Source: Cryomorphaceae bacterium 1068 (GTDB lineage Bacteria > Bacteroidota > Bacteroidia > Flavobacteriales_D > Cryomorphaceae). Taken from it: a stretch of DNA of 64,000 nt. A program made the position numbers and the translations under genes. The notes under the pieces were generated by a model. It did no database searches, was not told the DNA's origin, and saw only the letters and a list, made by a program, of their open reading frames with translations. The DNA lies in assembly GCA_027214385.1 (NCBI GenBank), contig JAPVXR010000002.1, forward strand, positions 310,001 through 374,000. Direction: 5' to 3'. Positions 63,298-64,000 of this stretch are shown in pieces (the first letter of the stretch is position 1; each line of letters starts with the position of its first letter).

Positions 63298-64000
63298 ATG
63301 AGCAATTCTGCCGAAACACAAAAGTTACCTTATAAAGTTAAGGACATCACCCTAGCCGACTGGGGAAGAAAAGAAATTCAGCTTGCAGAAGCTGAAATGC
63401 CCGGATTGATGGCATTGAGAGAAGAGTACGGAAAGGAGAAGCCATTGAAAGGCGCTCGCATCGCGGGTTGTCTTCACATGACTGTGCAAACTGCAGTACT
63501 AATTGAGACCTTGGTGGAATTGGGAGCAGATGTGACTTGGTCCAGCTGTAACATTTTCTCTACTCAAGACCACGCTGCCGCGGCTATCGCTGAAACGGGC
63601 GTTCCTGTATATGCTTGGAAAGGTATGACCGACGAAGAATTTGACTGGTGTATCGAGCAGACGATCATCTTCCCTGACGGGCAGCCGTTGAACATGATTC
63701 TGGACGATGGCGGTGACCTTACTAATATGGTATTGGACAACTACCCTGAGCTGGTAGATGCTATCAAAGGTCTTTCAGAAGAAACGACTACAGGTGTTCA
63801 CCGTCTGTATGAGCGCATGCGTAACGGAACACTTACGATGCCTGCAATCAATGTGAACGACTCTGTAACCAAGTCTAAGTTTGACAACAAGTACGGATGT
63901 AAAGAATCATTGGTAGATGCGATCCGTCGTGCTACTGATGTGATGATGGCCGGAAAAGTTGCCGTGGTTGCCGGATACGGAGATGTGGGTAAAGGTTCTG
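63298..64000 (+). CDS. ahcY: Adenosylhomocysteinase (3' truncated by window edge)
   Basis: The frame is open from ATG 63298 to the end of the window, 234 residues plus one base. The enzyme splits S-adenosylhomocysteine to adenosine and homocysteine. Visible motifs: [16 protein letters not shown] near 11, [16 protein letters not shown] near 58, [15 protein letters not shown] near 83, LDDGGDLTN near 139, [12 protein letters not shown] near 184 and the NAD-binding loop [11 protein letters not shown] at the edge. With metK it belongs to the methyl cycle. The start is supported by a promoter 30 bases upstream. Confidence 0.96.
   Translation, partial: MSNSAETQKLPYKVKDITLADWGRKEIQLAEAEMPGLMALREEYGKEKPLKGARIAGCLHMTVQTAVLIETLVELGADVTWSSCNIFSTQDHAAAAIAETGVPVYAWKGMTDEEFDWCIEQTIIFPDGQPLNMILDDGGDLTNMVLDNYPELVDAIKGLSEETTTGVHRLYERMRNGTLTMPAINVNDSVTKSKFDNKYGCKESLVDAIRRATDVMMAGKVAVVAGYGDVGKGS

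Overview
The window reads as a chromosomal segment of a gliding, type IX secretion (T9SS) bacterium of the Bacteroidota, most likely Flavobacteriales (inference). Evidence: gldA, gldB, gldC, a PorP/SprF gene and gldK-L-M-N are all present. Several promoters match the Bacteroidota form TTTG-N19-TAnnTTTG. Two proteins carry T9SS C-terminal sorting domains, and the FtsZ tail and two-component pair are of Bacteroidota type. Nearly all genes are housekeeping; the only clearly accessory stretch is about 3.9-7.5 kb.

Layout. 1-3.9 kb: 3' part of a 2-oxoacid:ferredoxin oxidoreductase beta gene, nadE, an outer-membrane barrel gene, gldB and gldC. 3.9-7.5 kb: an insert-like block with two T9SS cargo genes, a possible small RNA and gene debris, bracketed by a 52-base direct repeat of the gldC 3' end. 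7.6-9.3 kb: engB, a highly palindromic spacer and an alpha/beta hydrolase. 9.5-25.8 kb: the division and cell wall (dcw) cluster mraZ-rsmH-ftsL-ftsI-murE-mraY-murD-[two MurD-C-domain-only genes]-ftsW-murG-murC-ftsQ-ftsA-ftsZ, led by four MraZ boxes at exact 10-base spacing. 25.8-28.7 kb: yqeY, an OmpR-type regulator and kinase, and a small ORF. 28.9-35.4 kb (minus strand): miaB, sigma-54 activator, lptE, TPR protein, secG, groES, groEL. 35.6-45.2 kb: topA, an arginase-fold protein lacking metal ligands, porP/sprF and gldKLMN. 45.2-53.8 kb: ABC-F ATPase, initiator tRNA, era, der, metK (with a SAM-II-like riboswitch), gldA, rsgA, dtd, MazG-like. 54-56.8 kb: atpC/atpD and ribF. 56.8-61.8 kb: a thiamine uptake/salvage locus (binding protein, PnuC-type transporter, kinase, TPP riboswitch, TonB receptor, ThiE-like). 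61.8-64 kb: GGGP synthase, phosphopantetheinyl transferase and the 5' part of ahcY.

Genes that work together: MraZ boxes and mraZ should control the dcw operon, which makes lipid II and the divisome. PorP/SprF and GldK-N form the T9SS motor and outer ring that would export the two sorting-domain proteins. metK (SAM synthesis) and ahcY (SAH removal) are parts of the methyl cycle. The thiamine genes import and process a vitamin needed by enzymes such as the oxidoreductase at the left edge.

The strongest candidates for something undescribed are the two tandem, translation-coupled proteins between murD and ftsW. Each consists only of a MurD-like C-terminal domain and has lost the key substrate-binding residues. 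The att-like duplication of the gldC 3' end around the T9SS cargo block is second.
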